Positions 17,064 to 25,197 of a stretch of 64,000 nucleotides of DNA are shown one piece after another. Source of the DNA: Janibacter sp. HTCC2649 (GTDB lineage Bacteria; Actinomycetota; Actinomycetes; Actinomycetales; Dermatophilaceae); NCBI RefSeq assembly GCF_000152705.1, contig NZ_CH672413.1:2455978-2519977 (forward strand), read 5' to 3'. The notes below the pieces were generated by a model. It saw nothing but the letters and a program-made list of their open reading frames with translations. It had not been told where the DNA came from and searched no databases. A program made the position numbers and the translations under genes. Each line of letters opens with the position of its first letter. Positions within the stretch are counted from its first letter, which is position 1.

Positions 17064-18962
17064 TCAGGCGATGGCGCGGAGGTACGCCTCGAGCAGCGGG
17101 CCGGCCGTGGTCGCGCCGCCTTCGCCTTCGTCGACGAACACCGCGACGGCGAGGTCGCCCTGGATCCCGATCATCCACACGTGCTGCTTGAGGGCCTTGG
17201 CGTCACCGAACTCCGCCGTTCCCGACTTCGCGAGGACCGGTTCGCCCGGAACGTCCGCGAGGAACTTCCCGCTGCCTTGCTCGACGACGCCACGCATGAG
17301 TGTCTTGAGCAGCGCCGACTCAGCAGCCGTGACCGGCTTGGCGGGTGCCGGGGCAGCCTCAGCCTTGGCCCCGACGACGAAGACCGGAGCCACCGGCTTG
17401 CCTGCGGCGATCGATGCAGCAACGGTGGCCATGCCGAGCGGTGAGGCCTCGACCTTGGACTGGCCGATCATCGAGGCGGCCTCGTCCGTGCCCGGCTTGG
17501 GCTCCGGCACCGAGCCGATGAAGGCCGACACCCCCAGCCCCGGCTTGGCCGTGAGGCCCAGACTCGCTGCAGCGGTGGGGAGTTCGGCGGGTGCGAGCTT
17601 CTCGCCAGCACGGATGAACGCGGTGTTGCACGAGTTCGCGAAGGCCGTGCTGAAGGGCACCGACCCCAGAGCCGACGTCGGATAGCTGTCGACGTTCTTG
17701 AACGTGCGCCCGTCCACGGTCACGGTCGGCGTGCACTCGACCTTGCTCGCGGGTGTCACACCCGAACGCAGCAGGGCGAGGCCGGACACCATCTTGAACG
17801 TCGAACCCGGGGCATAGCGACCCTGCGTCGCAGTCGACACACCCTTGCCGCCCGGACCACTCGCGGCGGCGAGCACGTGGCCCGTCGACGGCTGGATGGC
17901 CACGATCGCGGATGCCGGGACGACCTTCTCGAGCACGGCTTCGGCGGCTTCCTGCTTCGCGATGTCGAGGGTGAGGGCCACCGGCTTGCCCGGCGTCGAC
18001 GGAGTGTTGAAGAGCGTGCGCTCCTGCTCCCCACCGGTCGCGAGGACGGTGTAGCTCGGTTGACCGGACAACTGCGCGTCGTATGCCGCCTGCACACCAC
18101 CGATGCCGACCTCGTCTCCCGCGACGATGCGGCCCTCGGACTTCTCGACGATCTCGGCGGTCGCGCCGCCGACGGTGCCGAGGAGGGGTCGCGCGAAGGT
18201 TGAGGTCGGTGCCAGCGGCAGGGTGTCGGCCACCAGGAAGACGCCGGGCGCAGCGAGCGCTCGCGCCTCCGCCTCCTGCGGGCTGCCTTCGCGCACCGTG
18301 ATCGCCTCGACGAAGGCCTTGGGCCCTGCGTTCTTGACCGCCGTGACGTAGTTGGCGCTGTTGATCCCCAACGCCTCGGCGAGGAGCGGGGCGGTCGCGA
18401 GCGCCTCGGACGCGGACACCTTGGTCTTGTCGATGCCGATGCGGGACACGGCGCGCGGCGTCACGATCTGCTGGTTGTTGGCACCGAGGATCTCGGCGCG
18501 GGTCGGCTGCTGACGCTTGATCCGCAGGCTCTCACCCTCGACCAGGTCAGGCGCGAGCAGGTCCGGCTTCCAGACGCCGGCCCAGGTGCCGTCGGTCTCG
18601 CGCACGTCGAGCGGGGTCTCGTAGGTCCAGGGTGCGGCCGACCCGGGCAGGGTCCATGACTGCTTCAGGATCGCCGAGGCTGCACCGTCCTTGGCCTCGG
18701 TCATGGACGCCACCGACACGGTGTGCGTCGCCTTGCCCATCCCCTTGACGAGGGCAGCAAGATCCGGCGGTCCGCCATCAGCAACGACGGACCCTGGAGC
18801 GAACTTCCCCGCCGCCAGTCCCGTCGCCACCCGGTCGGCGGCCAGACGCGCCTCACCCTTGTCGCGGCCCAACCACGTCAGGCCACCCCACGCCGCTCCC
18901 CCGAGCAGCGCCGCCACCACGACTGCAATCCCGACCTTGAATCCCCACCCACGCGAACGCAC
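17064..18962 (-). CDS. Penicillin-binding protein (class B transpeptidase)
   Basis: About 632 residues from the GTG at 18962, chosen because GAGGGG lies eight bases before it; longer frames lack this. One N-terminal membrane anchor (about 10-30), then an NTF2/MecA_N-like domain, a dimerisation domain and the transpeptidase domain. The transpeptidase has S in STFK near 387 as nucleophile, SCN near 444 and KSGTAE near 579-584. It should crosslink peptidoglycan outside the membrane. The NTF2-like domain is the type found in low-affinity PBP2a-like proteins, but also in susceptible relatives, so resistance is not implied. Not in a division cluster. Confidence 0.9.
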   Translation of the reverse strand: MRSRGWGFKVGIAVVVAALLGGAAWGGLTWLGRDKGEARLAADRVATGLAAGKFAPGSVVADGGPPDLAALVKGMGKATHTVSVASMTEAKDGAASAILKQSWTLPGSAAPWTYETPLDVRETDGTWAGVWKPDLLAPDLVEGESLRIKRQQPTRAEILGANNQQIVTPRAVSRIGIDKTKVSASEALATAPLLAEALGINSANYVTAVKNAGPKAFVEAITVREGSPQEAEARALAAPGVFLVADTLPLAPTSTFARPLLGTVGGATAEIVEKSEGRIVAGDEVGIGGVQAAYDAQLSGQPSYTVLATGGEQERTLFNTPSTPGKPVALTLDIAKQEAAEAVLEKVVPASAIVAIQPSTGHVLAAASGPGGKGVSTATQGRYAPGSTFKMVSGLALLRSGVTPASKVECTPTVTVDGRTFKNVDSYPTSALGSVPFSTAFANSCNTAFIRAGEKLAPAELPTAAASLGLTAKPGLGVSAFIGSVPEPKPGTDEAASMIGQSKVEASPLGMATVAASIAAGKPVAPVFVVGAKAEAAPAPAKPVTAAESALLKTLMRGVVEQGSGKFLADVPGEPVLAKSGTAEFGDAKALKQHVWMIGIQGDLAVAVFVDEGEGGATTAGPLLEAYLRAIA

Positions 18963-19073
18963 GGCACAACCCCTCACGATCCGAACGCCGGGGTTGTCTC
19001 CCCGGCCTGACCCCGTCACTCTTTCATCGGCCGCGCGCGAACGCAGGCGCAGCAACGCCGAGTTCGCCGATCC

Positions 19074-19715
19074 TCACCGGATCTTCACATGCGGCGGCGG
19101 CACCTCTGCGGCGGCGGGAGCAGAGCGTCCGGGAAGCAGTCGAGTGACACGTTCGATGACGAAGGCGACAACGAGAGCGATGCCGACACCGATCAGTGCG
19201 GCGAGCAGGGGGTTGTCCTGCACCCAGTGACCCGCCAGAGATCCGACCCCGACCGACCACGCCGCCCACGTCACCCCCGACACGAACGAGAAGAGCGCAA
19301 AACGTCGCTGCGGGTAGTGCGCCGCACCCGCCGTGAGGTTGACCGCCGCCCGCCCCACGGGAACCCAGCGTCCGACGACGACGATGACGGCGCCGCGCCG
19401 ATCGAGGTGTCCCCGCGCCCAGGCGAGCGCCCGCCGACCGGGCGCGGTGCGTTCCAGCAGTCGATCGAGTCCTGCGTGCCGTCCCAGCACGTAGGCGAGG
19501 TTGTCACCGACCCAGGCGCCCGCCGCCGCAGCAGCGAAGAGCGCGAGCCAGTGCGGGGTCCCGGTCGACGCACCCACCGCGGCGAGCCCGATGAGGACAC
19601 CTTCACTGGGCAGCGGAGGCACCACTCCGTCGACGGCGAAGAAGACGAACAACGCAGGGAGCAGCCACGCCGAACCCGCGTGCAGCTCGATGAAGCTGTT
19701 GATCGCCTCGACCAT
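19074..19715 (-). CDS. DedA/SNARE-associated family membrane protein
   Basis: 213 residues from the ATG at 19715. DedA hallmarks: VVPPLPSEGVLIGLAA, AGAWVGDNLAYVLGRHAG, FVVGRWVPVGRAAVNLTAG-like region (GRWVPVGRAAVN) and a late hydrophobic pair. Family members are flippase-like proteins for undecaprenyl phosphate or phospholipids that keep envelope homeostasis. A basic C-terminal tail ends in PPPHVKIR. Follows the VOC gene by 20 bases. Confidence 0.9.
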   Translation of the reverse strand: MVEAINSFIELHAGSAWLLPALFVFFAVDGVVPPLPSEGVLIGLAAVGASTGTPHWLALFAAAAAGAWVGDNLAYVLGRHAGLDRLLERTAPGRRALAWARGHLDRRGAVIVVVGRWVPVGRAAVNLTAGAAHYPQRRFALFSFVSGVTWAAWSVGVGSLAGHWVQDNPLLAALIGVGIALVVAFVIERVTRLLPGRSAPAAAEVPPPHVKIR

Positions 19716-19735
19716 GGGCCAAGTGTGACCGAGGC

Positions 19736-20149
19736 CTACCCGACGAAGAGACAGAAGGTGTGGCCCGCGGGGTCCGCAAGGACATAGAGCGGCTCCTCCT
19801 CGTCGTCCGTGCGATCCAGCCGCAGGGTGGCGCCGAGCCCAAGAGCCGTGTCCTTGTGTCCCTCGAGCTCCGCGACGCTGTCGACCCGGTAGTCGACGTG
19901 CAGCTGCTGCGGCACGGCGTCGTCGGGCCAAGTGGTGCGCGCCAGCCGTTCGACCTGCTGGAACGCGAGCTGGCGAGTGCCGTCCGGCCGGGTGAGGACG
20001 AGCCAGTCCGCGTCATCGGCGCTCCCGTCCGTCGGCGGCTCGTCGCCCGGTCGATAGACGAGACCGAGGAACTGCCGATAGAACTCGGCGAGTTCGCGGG
20101 GCCGCTCACAGTCCAGAACGGTGTGCACGTATGCCGGGTGCTCGCCCAT
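19736..20149 (-). CDS. VOC-family protein (glyoxalase-like)
   Basis: 137 residues from the ATG at 20149 (longer starts at 20176 or 20212 lack ribosome sites). One glyoxalase/bleomycin-resistance-like domain: VHTVLDCERPRELAEFYRQF at the start, QQLHVDYRV in the middle and YVLADPAGHTFCLFVG at the end. The family binds a metal through His/Glu residues; substrate unknown. Next to the DedA gene in the same direction, possibly one transcript. Confidence 0.87.
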   Translation of the reverse strand: MGEHPAYVHTVLDCERPRELAEFYRQFLGLVYRPGDEPPTDGSADDADWLVLTRPDGTRQLAFQQVERLARTTWPDDAVPQQLHVDYRVDSVAELEGHKDTALGLGATLRLDRTDDEEEPLYVLADPAGHTFCLFVG

Positions 20150-20289
20150 CGCTGTCGCCTCACGTCGCTCTGTCATCCGTGTCATCCGCCCGTGGCAGAC
20201 CAGTACGAACACAACCTAGGCTCCCCTGCGTCTGGTTTCTACGGTCGAACGAGCGGCTCAACGACGAGCCGTCCGACCCGGAGGTAGAC

Positions 20290-21741
20290 ATGCCGAACCC
20301 CTCGACCCACCGACGAGCAGGGAGGCTGGCCACCCTCGCCGTGGCCGTCTCCGCCACCACGAGCTTCTTCGCCACCGCACCGGCAGGCGCCGCTGAGCCA
20401 GCGCCAGCGGCCTCTCCTCCCACGCCCACCGCCTGTCCTGCCACCGTTGCGGACATCGCCGACTGCTGGACCGGGCAGGACTCCAACGGCGCCTTCTACG
20501 CCATCGCCGTCCCGCATGAGTGGAACCGCTCCCTCCTCGTCCACGCGCACGGTGGCCCAGACCTCGGCGAGACCTCGGACCCGTCGCGCAGCGTCGACGA
20601 CCTCGACCGGTGGGCGGTCATGGTGCGCGAGGGCTACGCCTGGGCCGGGTCCTCCTACCGTCGCGGTGGCTTCGGCACCGAGATGGCGGCCATCGACACC
20701 GAGAGCGTCCGCAAGATCTTCATCGACACGTGGGGGAAGCCGCGCCTCACCCTGCTCCATGGACAGTCCTGGGGTGGCGATGTCGCGGCGAAGACCGCCG
20801 AGACCTTCGGCAACGCCGCTGACAAGCCCTACGACGGCGTCCTGCTCACGAGTGGCGTTCTGGCCGGCGCGACCCGCGGCTACGACTACCGCGTCGACCT
20901 CCGAGCCGTCTACCAGTACTACTGCCAGAACCACCCGCGCCCGACCGAGGTGCAGTACCCGGTGTGGATGGGCCTGCGCCCGGGCTCGACCATGACCTCC
21001 GCCGGCCTGCGCTCGCGCCTGCAGGAGTGCACCGGATTCCAGTCCGAGCCAACCGAGAGGACGCCACTCCAACAGCGGAACCTCGACGACATCCTCGGAG
21101 TCACCGGCATACCCGAGAGGACTCTCGAGTCACACCTGAGGTTCGCGACGTTCACGTTCCGTGACATCGTCAGCACCCGCCTCGGTGGACGAAACCCGTT
21201 CAGCAACAGGTCAATTCGCTACTCCGGCTCCCACGACGACGCCGCCCTCAACAAAGGGGTGGAGCGCTTCAGTGCGGACCAGTCGGCCGTGCGCGACCTT
21301 TCCTTCGACAGCGACCTGACCGGCGACGTCCGCGTCCCAGTCCTGACGATGCACGCCATCGACGACCCGACCGCGTTCGTCGAGCACGAGTCGGCCTACC
21401 GCGCCACGCTCACCGCCGCCGGCAACGCCGACCACCTCGTCCAGACGTTCACCCATGAGTCCGAGCACAGCAGCCTGAGCAACTCGGAGTACGCCACCGT
21501 GATCCACGCCCTCGAGACCTGGGTCGACACGGGCGCCAAGCCGACACCAGCGTCCATCGCGAACGCCTGCCCCGAGCACGACAGCGACTACAGCACCGGC
21601 TGCCTCTTCGACCCCGCGTTCCACCCCGGCTCCTACGCGTCCAGGGTCAACCCGCGACCGGGCGCCACGCGGTGGCCCGCCCTCACCGCCGGTCAGTACT
21701 CCGCCTGGGACCGTCAGGGAGGTGTGGGCATCGCGCCCTGA
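20290..21741 (+). CDS. Secreted alpha/beta-hydrolase
   Basis: 483 residues. The ATG at 20290 follows GGAGG with good spacing. A signal peptide (about 1-34, ending PAGAAEPA) precedes an alpha/beta-hydrolase domain: nucleophile elbow HGQSWGG near 158, acid in MHAIDDPT and histidine in HESEHSSLS near 392. The acceptor and bond are not evident; lipid esters or oligopeptides would fit. Single transcription unit. The octamer here (21105) forces the rare codon ATA (Ile). Confidence 0.85.
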   Translation: MPNPSTHRRAGRLATLAVAVSATTSFFATAPAGAAEPAPAASPPTPTACPATVADIADCWTGQDSNGAFYAIAVPHEWNRSLLVHAHGGPDLGETSDPSRSVDDLDRWAVMVREGYAWAGSSYRRGGFGTEMAAIDTESVRKIFIDTWGKPRLTLLHGQSWGGDVAAKTAETFGNAADKPYDGVLLTSGVLAGATRGYDYRVDLRAVYQYYCQNHPRPTEVQYPVWMGLRPGSTMTSAGLRSRLQECTGFQSEPTERTPLQQRNLDDILGVTGIPERTLESHLRFATFTFRDIVSTRLGGRNPFSNRSIRYSGSHDDAALNKGVERFSADQSAVRDLSFDSDLTGDVRVPVLTMHAIDDPTAFVEHESAYRATLTAAGNADHLVQTFTHESEHSSLSNSEYATVIHALETWVDTGAKPTPASIANACPEHDSDYSTGCLFDPAFHPGSYASRVNPRPGATRWPALTAGQYSAWDRQGGVGIAP

Positions 21742-21753
21742 GCGCCGGGCAGG

Positions 21754-22278
21754 TCAGCCGTAGACCGGCGGGTAGCTGATCTCCCCACGTAGCGACGGAT
21801 CGTCCGGGTCATACGCCGTGAGCAGAGCCACCTGACCGGCTTCTCGCGGTGCCCAGTCGGGCAGCTCCATGTGTATGCCGTGTGGCCGGGAGTCCTCGAA
21901 CCCGCGGCTTCCGTACCAACGCGGGCTGCCCTGGAGGATCACCATCGGCTCACCCGCGGCCTCGGCCCCGGCCAGCGCCGCGCGCACGAGGACACTGCCG
22001 ATGCCGTGGCGCTGGTGCGCGGGCGAGACGGCCAGTGGGGTGAGCATCGCGGTCGTCCTCGCGCCGGCGTCACCCGTGATCGTGCAGTGGGTGATCATCA
22101 CGTAGCCGACCACCTCGCTGTCGAGCTGGGCGACGAGGGCCAGCGAAGGGATGTAGATCTCGGATGCCCGAATGTTCTCGACACCGTCCGGTTCGCGGGT
22201 GTTCCCGAAGGCGGTGCGCACCACCTCCCGGATCGCGGGGAAGTCGCTCGGCGTCTCCGGTCGGATGGTGAGGTCCAT
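21754..22278 (-). CDS. YhbS-type GNAT acetyltransferase
   Basis: 174 residues from the ATG at 22278. LTIRPETPSDFPAIREVVR opens the fold, TPLAVSPAHQRHGIGSVLVR is the acetyl-CoA signature and ILQGSPRWYGSRGF is typical of the YhbS-like subgroup. Substrate unknown. The 89 bases to the next start (22368) hold the divergent promoters; TCGTCCGCAAAGG is not a known motif. Confidence 0.88.
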   Translation of the reverse strand: MDLTIRPETPSDFPAIREVVRTAFGNTREPDGVENIRASEIYIPSLALVAQLDSEVVGYVMITHCTITGDAGARTTAMLTPLAVSPAHQRHGIGSVLVRAALAGAEAAGEPMVILQGSPRWYGSRGFEDSRPHGIHMELPDWAPREAGQVALLTAYDPDDPSLRGEISYPPVYG

Positions 22279-22367
22279 GCCCCGACCCTGCCGCCCGGTC
22301 GACGCGAACGCACCTGAGTTTCTTTTGCGGAAGCCGATCGTCCGCAAAGGGTCCTAGCGTTCCCACC

Positions 22368-23240
22368 ATGACGGAGAACGAGACCACTGGCCGGGCCTTC
22401 CGGGACGAGCAGCTGTTGGGCGCGACCTTCGAGCACGTGGACCTGTCGGGGTCGCGGTTCGAGCGGGTCGAGTTCGAGCAGTCGACGTTCCGCTCCGTCG
22501 GCCTCGACCATGTCGACATCCGCAACGCCTCCCTGTCGGACGTGCGGATGCGCGGCGTCGAGCTCCGCCACGTCGAGATCTGGGGAGAGCTCGACGACGT
22601 CGTCGTCAACGGCGTGGATGTCGCCCCGCTCATCGAGGCCGAGCTCACCCGGCTCCACCCCGAACGCGCCCGCCTCCACCCCACGGATGCCGCCGGCTAC
22701 CGGGACGCGTGGACCGTCATCGACGAGCTCTGGTCCGGCACGGTCGAGCGCGCCCGCGCCCTGGACGCCGTCGACCCCGCGCTCCTGCACGAGAGCGTCG
22801 ACGGCGAGTGGTCCTTCATCCAGACCCTGCGCCACCTCCCGATGGCCACCAGTTCGTGGCTGAGCCGCGGCGTGCAGCGCGACCCGTCGCCGTGGCACCC
22901 GCTCGAGCTGCCCTGGGACGAGATGCCAGCGACGGACGGCGTTCCGCACGACCGGGATGCACGACCCACCCTCGACGAGGCGCTCGAACTGCGACACGAC
23001 CGATTCGAGCGCGTGCGAACGCATCTGGCGTCGCTCACCGACCAAGAGCTCACCGGCAGCAACGAAGTTCCCGACACCCCGGGGTGGCCTCCCCCCGGCG
23101 AGCTCATCCCAGTCCGCGACGCCTTCGACACCCTCCTCAACGAGGAGTGGTGGCATCGCCAGTTCGCCGAGCGCGACCTCGCCGCGCTGGAAGCGCGCAC
23201 CCGGCATACCCACGTTTCGACATCGTTGGAGGAATCATGA
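22368..23240 (+). CDS. Pentapeptide-repeat/DinB fusion protein
   Basis: 290 residues. The first ~85 form a short pentapeptide-repeat helix (LLGATFEHVDLSGSRFERVE). The remainder looks like a DinB/YfiT four-helix metalloprotein (HESVDGEWSFIQTLRHLPMA, and WWHRQFAERDL at the end, with His candidates for metal). DinB-like proteins include bacillithiol or mycothiol-dependent S-transferases and many unknowns. The stop overlaps the next gene by four bases (ATGA 23237-23240). Confidence 0.8.
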   Translation: MTENETTGRAFRDEQLLGATFEHVDLSGSRFERVEFEQSTFRSVGLDHVDIRNASLSDVRMRGVELRHVEIWGELDDVVVNGVDVAPLIEAELTRLHPERARLHPTDAAGYRDAWTVIDELWSGTVERARALDAVDPALLHESVDGEWSFIQTLRHLPMATSSWLSRGVQRDPSPWHPLELPWDEMPATDGVPHDRDARPTLDEALELRHDRFERVRTHLASLTDQELTGSNEVPDTPGWPPPGELIPVRDAFDTLLNEEWWHRQFAERDLAALEARTRHTHVSTSLEES

Positions 23241-23818
23241 GCGACCCCGTGCCCGGTAGCGAAGAAACACCGTGGGAGCCGCCGCTCGCGGGAACCGAGG
23301 CCGAGCAGGTGGTCGGAGCGCTCGACCGGCTGCGGTGGACCTTCCGCTGGAAGACAGACGGCCTGTATGCCGCCGGGCTGGGTCAGCGGATCGGCGCCTC
23401 CTCCCTGACCCTCGGGAGGTTGCTCAAGCACCTCGCGGCCGTGGAGGACGACTGGTTCCACCGCAAGCTCTCGGGCGACCCCTTGCCTGCCGCATGGGAC
23501 GACAACGGCTGGGACGACGACGAGGACTGGGAGATGACGTCGGCCGACCAGGACGACCCGGCGACACTGTATGCGTTGTGGGACAGCGCTGTTGAGCGGT
23601 CACGCGCCCGGACGGCCGAGGTCTTGACCAGAGGTGGGCTCGACCAGGAGGTGCATGGCAGCGCCCACGGTCAGCATGCGAGTCTGCGGCGACTTATGCT
23701 CGACGCGATCGAGGAGTACGGCCGCCACCTCGGGCACGCCGACCTACTCCGCGAAGCGGTCGACGGACGCACGGGCGAAGACCCTCCGCCCGGCTGGCGG
23801 CCGACGGCCACGAGCTGA
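23237..23818 (+). CDS. DinB-superfamily (DUF664) protein
   Basis: 193 residues with a strong GGAGGAAT ribosome site inside the preceding gene. WTFRWKTDGLYAAGLGQRI, LTLGRLLKHLAAVEDDWFHR and IEEYGRHLGHADLLREAVDG are characteristic of the DUF664 branch; the three conserved His residues (KHL, FHR, GRHLGHAD) probably bind a metal. Second half of a two-gene operon whose first gene is a related fusion. Confidence 0.88.
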   Translation: MSDPVPGSEETPWEPPLAGTEAEQVVGALDRLRWTFRWKTDGLYAAGLGQRIGASSLTLGRLLKHLAAVEDDWFHRKLSGDPLPAAWDDNGWDDDEDWEMTSADQDDPATLYALWDSAVERSRARTAEVLTRGGLDQEVHGSAHGQHASLRRLMLDAIEEYGRHLGHADLLREAVDGRTGEDPPPGWRPTATS

Positions 23819-23849
23819 CAACCCCAGGGCGACGCGCGCGCCATAGGGT

Positions 23850-25043
23850 GTGCGCGTGCCTGCCGACGTGACACCGCTCGAGCTCCTCGGTGGGCTCATC
23901 CCCCTGGTCGCCGCCGTGCTGACCCTGCTCGTCTTCCGCTGGCGCAGGCGTGACGAGGTCTTCACCGAGGTCACGCCGGGCGAGATGCCACGGCTGGGTG
24001 ACCGCACGGGAAGTGCCCGAGTGCGGCGCGGTGTGGAGTGGGCCGGATCGGTCGCACCGCGCTTCCAGGCTCCCGACGAGTCCACCCCGGCCATGTCGGG
24101 TGCGGTCGTCGACGGGATCGTCCACGGACGCGACCTCACGGCGACCCTCGTCGACCTCGCGCTGCGCCAGATCGTCAGCCTCGAGAAGGACGGCGACGAC
24201 TGGCGAGTGAGCCGCACCGGCGCCGGCGACGACACCATGGCCGACCACGAGCGGGTGCTCCTCGACGCCCTCCTCGGCGGGTCGGAGTCCGTTCGGCTCA
24301 GAGACCTGCGGCAGGCGGAGGTCGCCCAGAGGTGGCGCGTGGCCGAGATCGCGGTGTATCGCGCCGTCGTCGACCGTGGTTGGTACGTCAAGCACCCGCG
24401 GTCACGCAACGGCTGGGTGGCCGCGCTCGGCGTGCTCCTCATTCTCGGGGCGGGCGTTGCCGGGGTCGCGTCCGGCATCTCCGACGACCACTGGCGGTGG
24501 GTGCCGCTCGGCGCAGGCCTCGGTCTCGGTGGCGCTCTGCTCGTGCGACTGGGTCGTGGCCGGACACCGCGCACCGCGCTGGGATCTGCGGCCCGGATCC
24601 AGGCCCTCGGCTACGAGAAGTACCTCGCGACGGCCGAGGCGAACCAGCTCCGTCACGAGGAGCTCGCCGGTGAGGTGCGTTCGATGCTCCCGTATGCCGT
24701 CGCCTTCGGTGTTGCTCCGCACGTCGCCTCCGTCCTTGGTGACGCTCTGCGTGCGGCGCGCTTGGCGGAGGGTGCAGAGACGGCGCTCGCGGCAGTGGTC
24801 GACGGCGCCCTCGACCCGGGGGTGTTCGACCTCGTCTCGGGCCTCGTCGACCTCGGTGGGGCCCTCGACGTCCCCGACCTCGGAGCGCTCGCCGACCTCA
24901 TGCCCGATGACGCGTTCGCCGCACTTCTCGACGGCTTTGACGGGCTGGGGTCCGCGTTGTCGTCGTTCGCCGGAGGCATCGGGGATGTCATCCCCGACGG
25001 CGACATCCTTGACGGGTGCGACGTCGGCTGCATCGACTTCTGA
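23850..25043 (+). CDS. Membrane protein resembling DUF2207 C-terminal part
   Basis: 397 residues from a GTG at 23850 (GTGs at 23856 and 23868 are alternatives). A membrane helix near 12-30, a soluble wedge (about 75-185) with ATLVDLALRQIVSLEKD resembling the DUF2207 helix, two further helices near 190-235, then a Gly/Asp/Leu-rich tail of about 110 residues ending CDVGCIDF. Function unknown. It follows the DinB genes by 31 bases. The terminator hairpin 25129-25168 lies beyond it. Confidence 0.65.
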   Translation: MRVPADVTPLELLGGLIPLVAAVLTLLVFRWRRRDEVFTEVTPGEMPRLGDRTGSARVRRGVEWAGSVAPRFQAPDESTPAMSGAVVDGIVHGRDLTATLVDLALRQIVSLEKDGDDWRVSRTGAGDDTMADHERVLLDALLGGSESVRLRDLRQAEVAQRWRVAEIAVYRAVVDRGWYVKHPRSRNGWVAALGVLLILGAGVAGVASGISDDHWRWVPLGAGLGLGGALLVRLGRGRTPRTALGSAARIQALGYEKYLATAEANQLRHEELAGEVRSMLPYAVAFGVAPHVASVLGDALRAARLAEGAETALAAVVDGALDPGVFDLVSGLVDLGGALDVPDLGALADLMPDDAFAALLDGFDGLGSALSSFAGGIGDVIPDGDILDGCDVGCIDF

Positions 25044-25128
25044 GCAGGCTGAATAAACGCTCGTCGCAGGGGTGCTCGCGGAGTTAGCGTTCATGACTGA
25101 CGGCGCGCTGACCGCGCACCAACGGCAC

Positions 25129-25168
25129 GACAGCGCCGGTGGGGTCACAGGACTCCACCGGCGCTGTC
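25129..25168. terminator. Bidirectional hairpin between convergent genes
   Basis: Arms 25129-25142 and 25155-25168 are perfect complements (14 bp) around a 12-base loop. It sits between the DUF2207-like gene (+) and the subtilase gene (-), both ending here, and has no T-run. It shares no sequence with the octamer hairpins. Confidence 0.8.
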
Positions 25169-25197
25169 ATGCCACGGTCACGTCAGCGTGGGCGCCA

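Noticed and set aside
12991-18080. Absence of the octamer as proof of horizontal transfer
   Set aside because: Another gap of similar size (7 to 2454, then to 5030) holds only two copies in ordinary genes, and random gaps of 4 kb are expected at this density. Used only as weak support.
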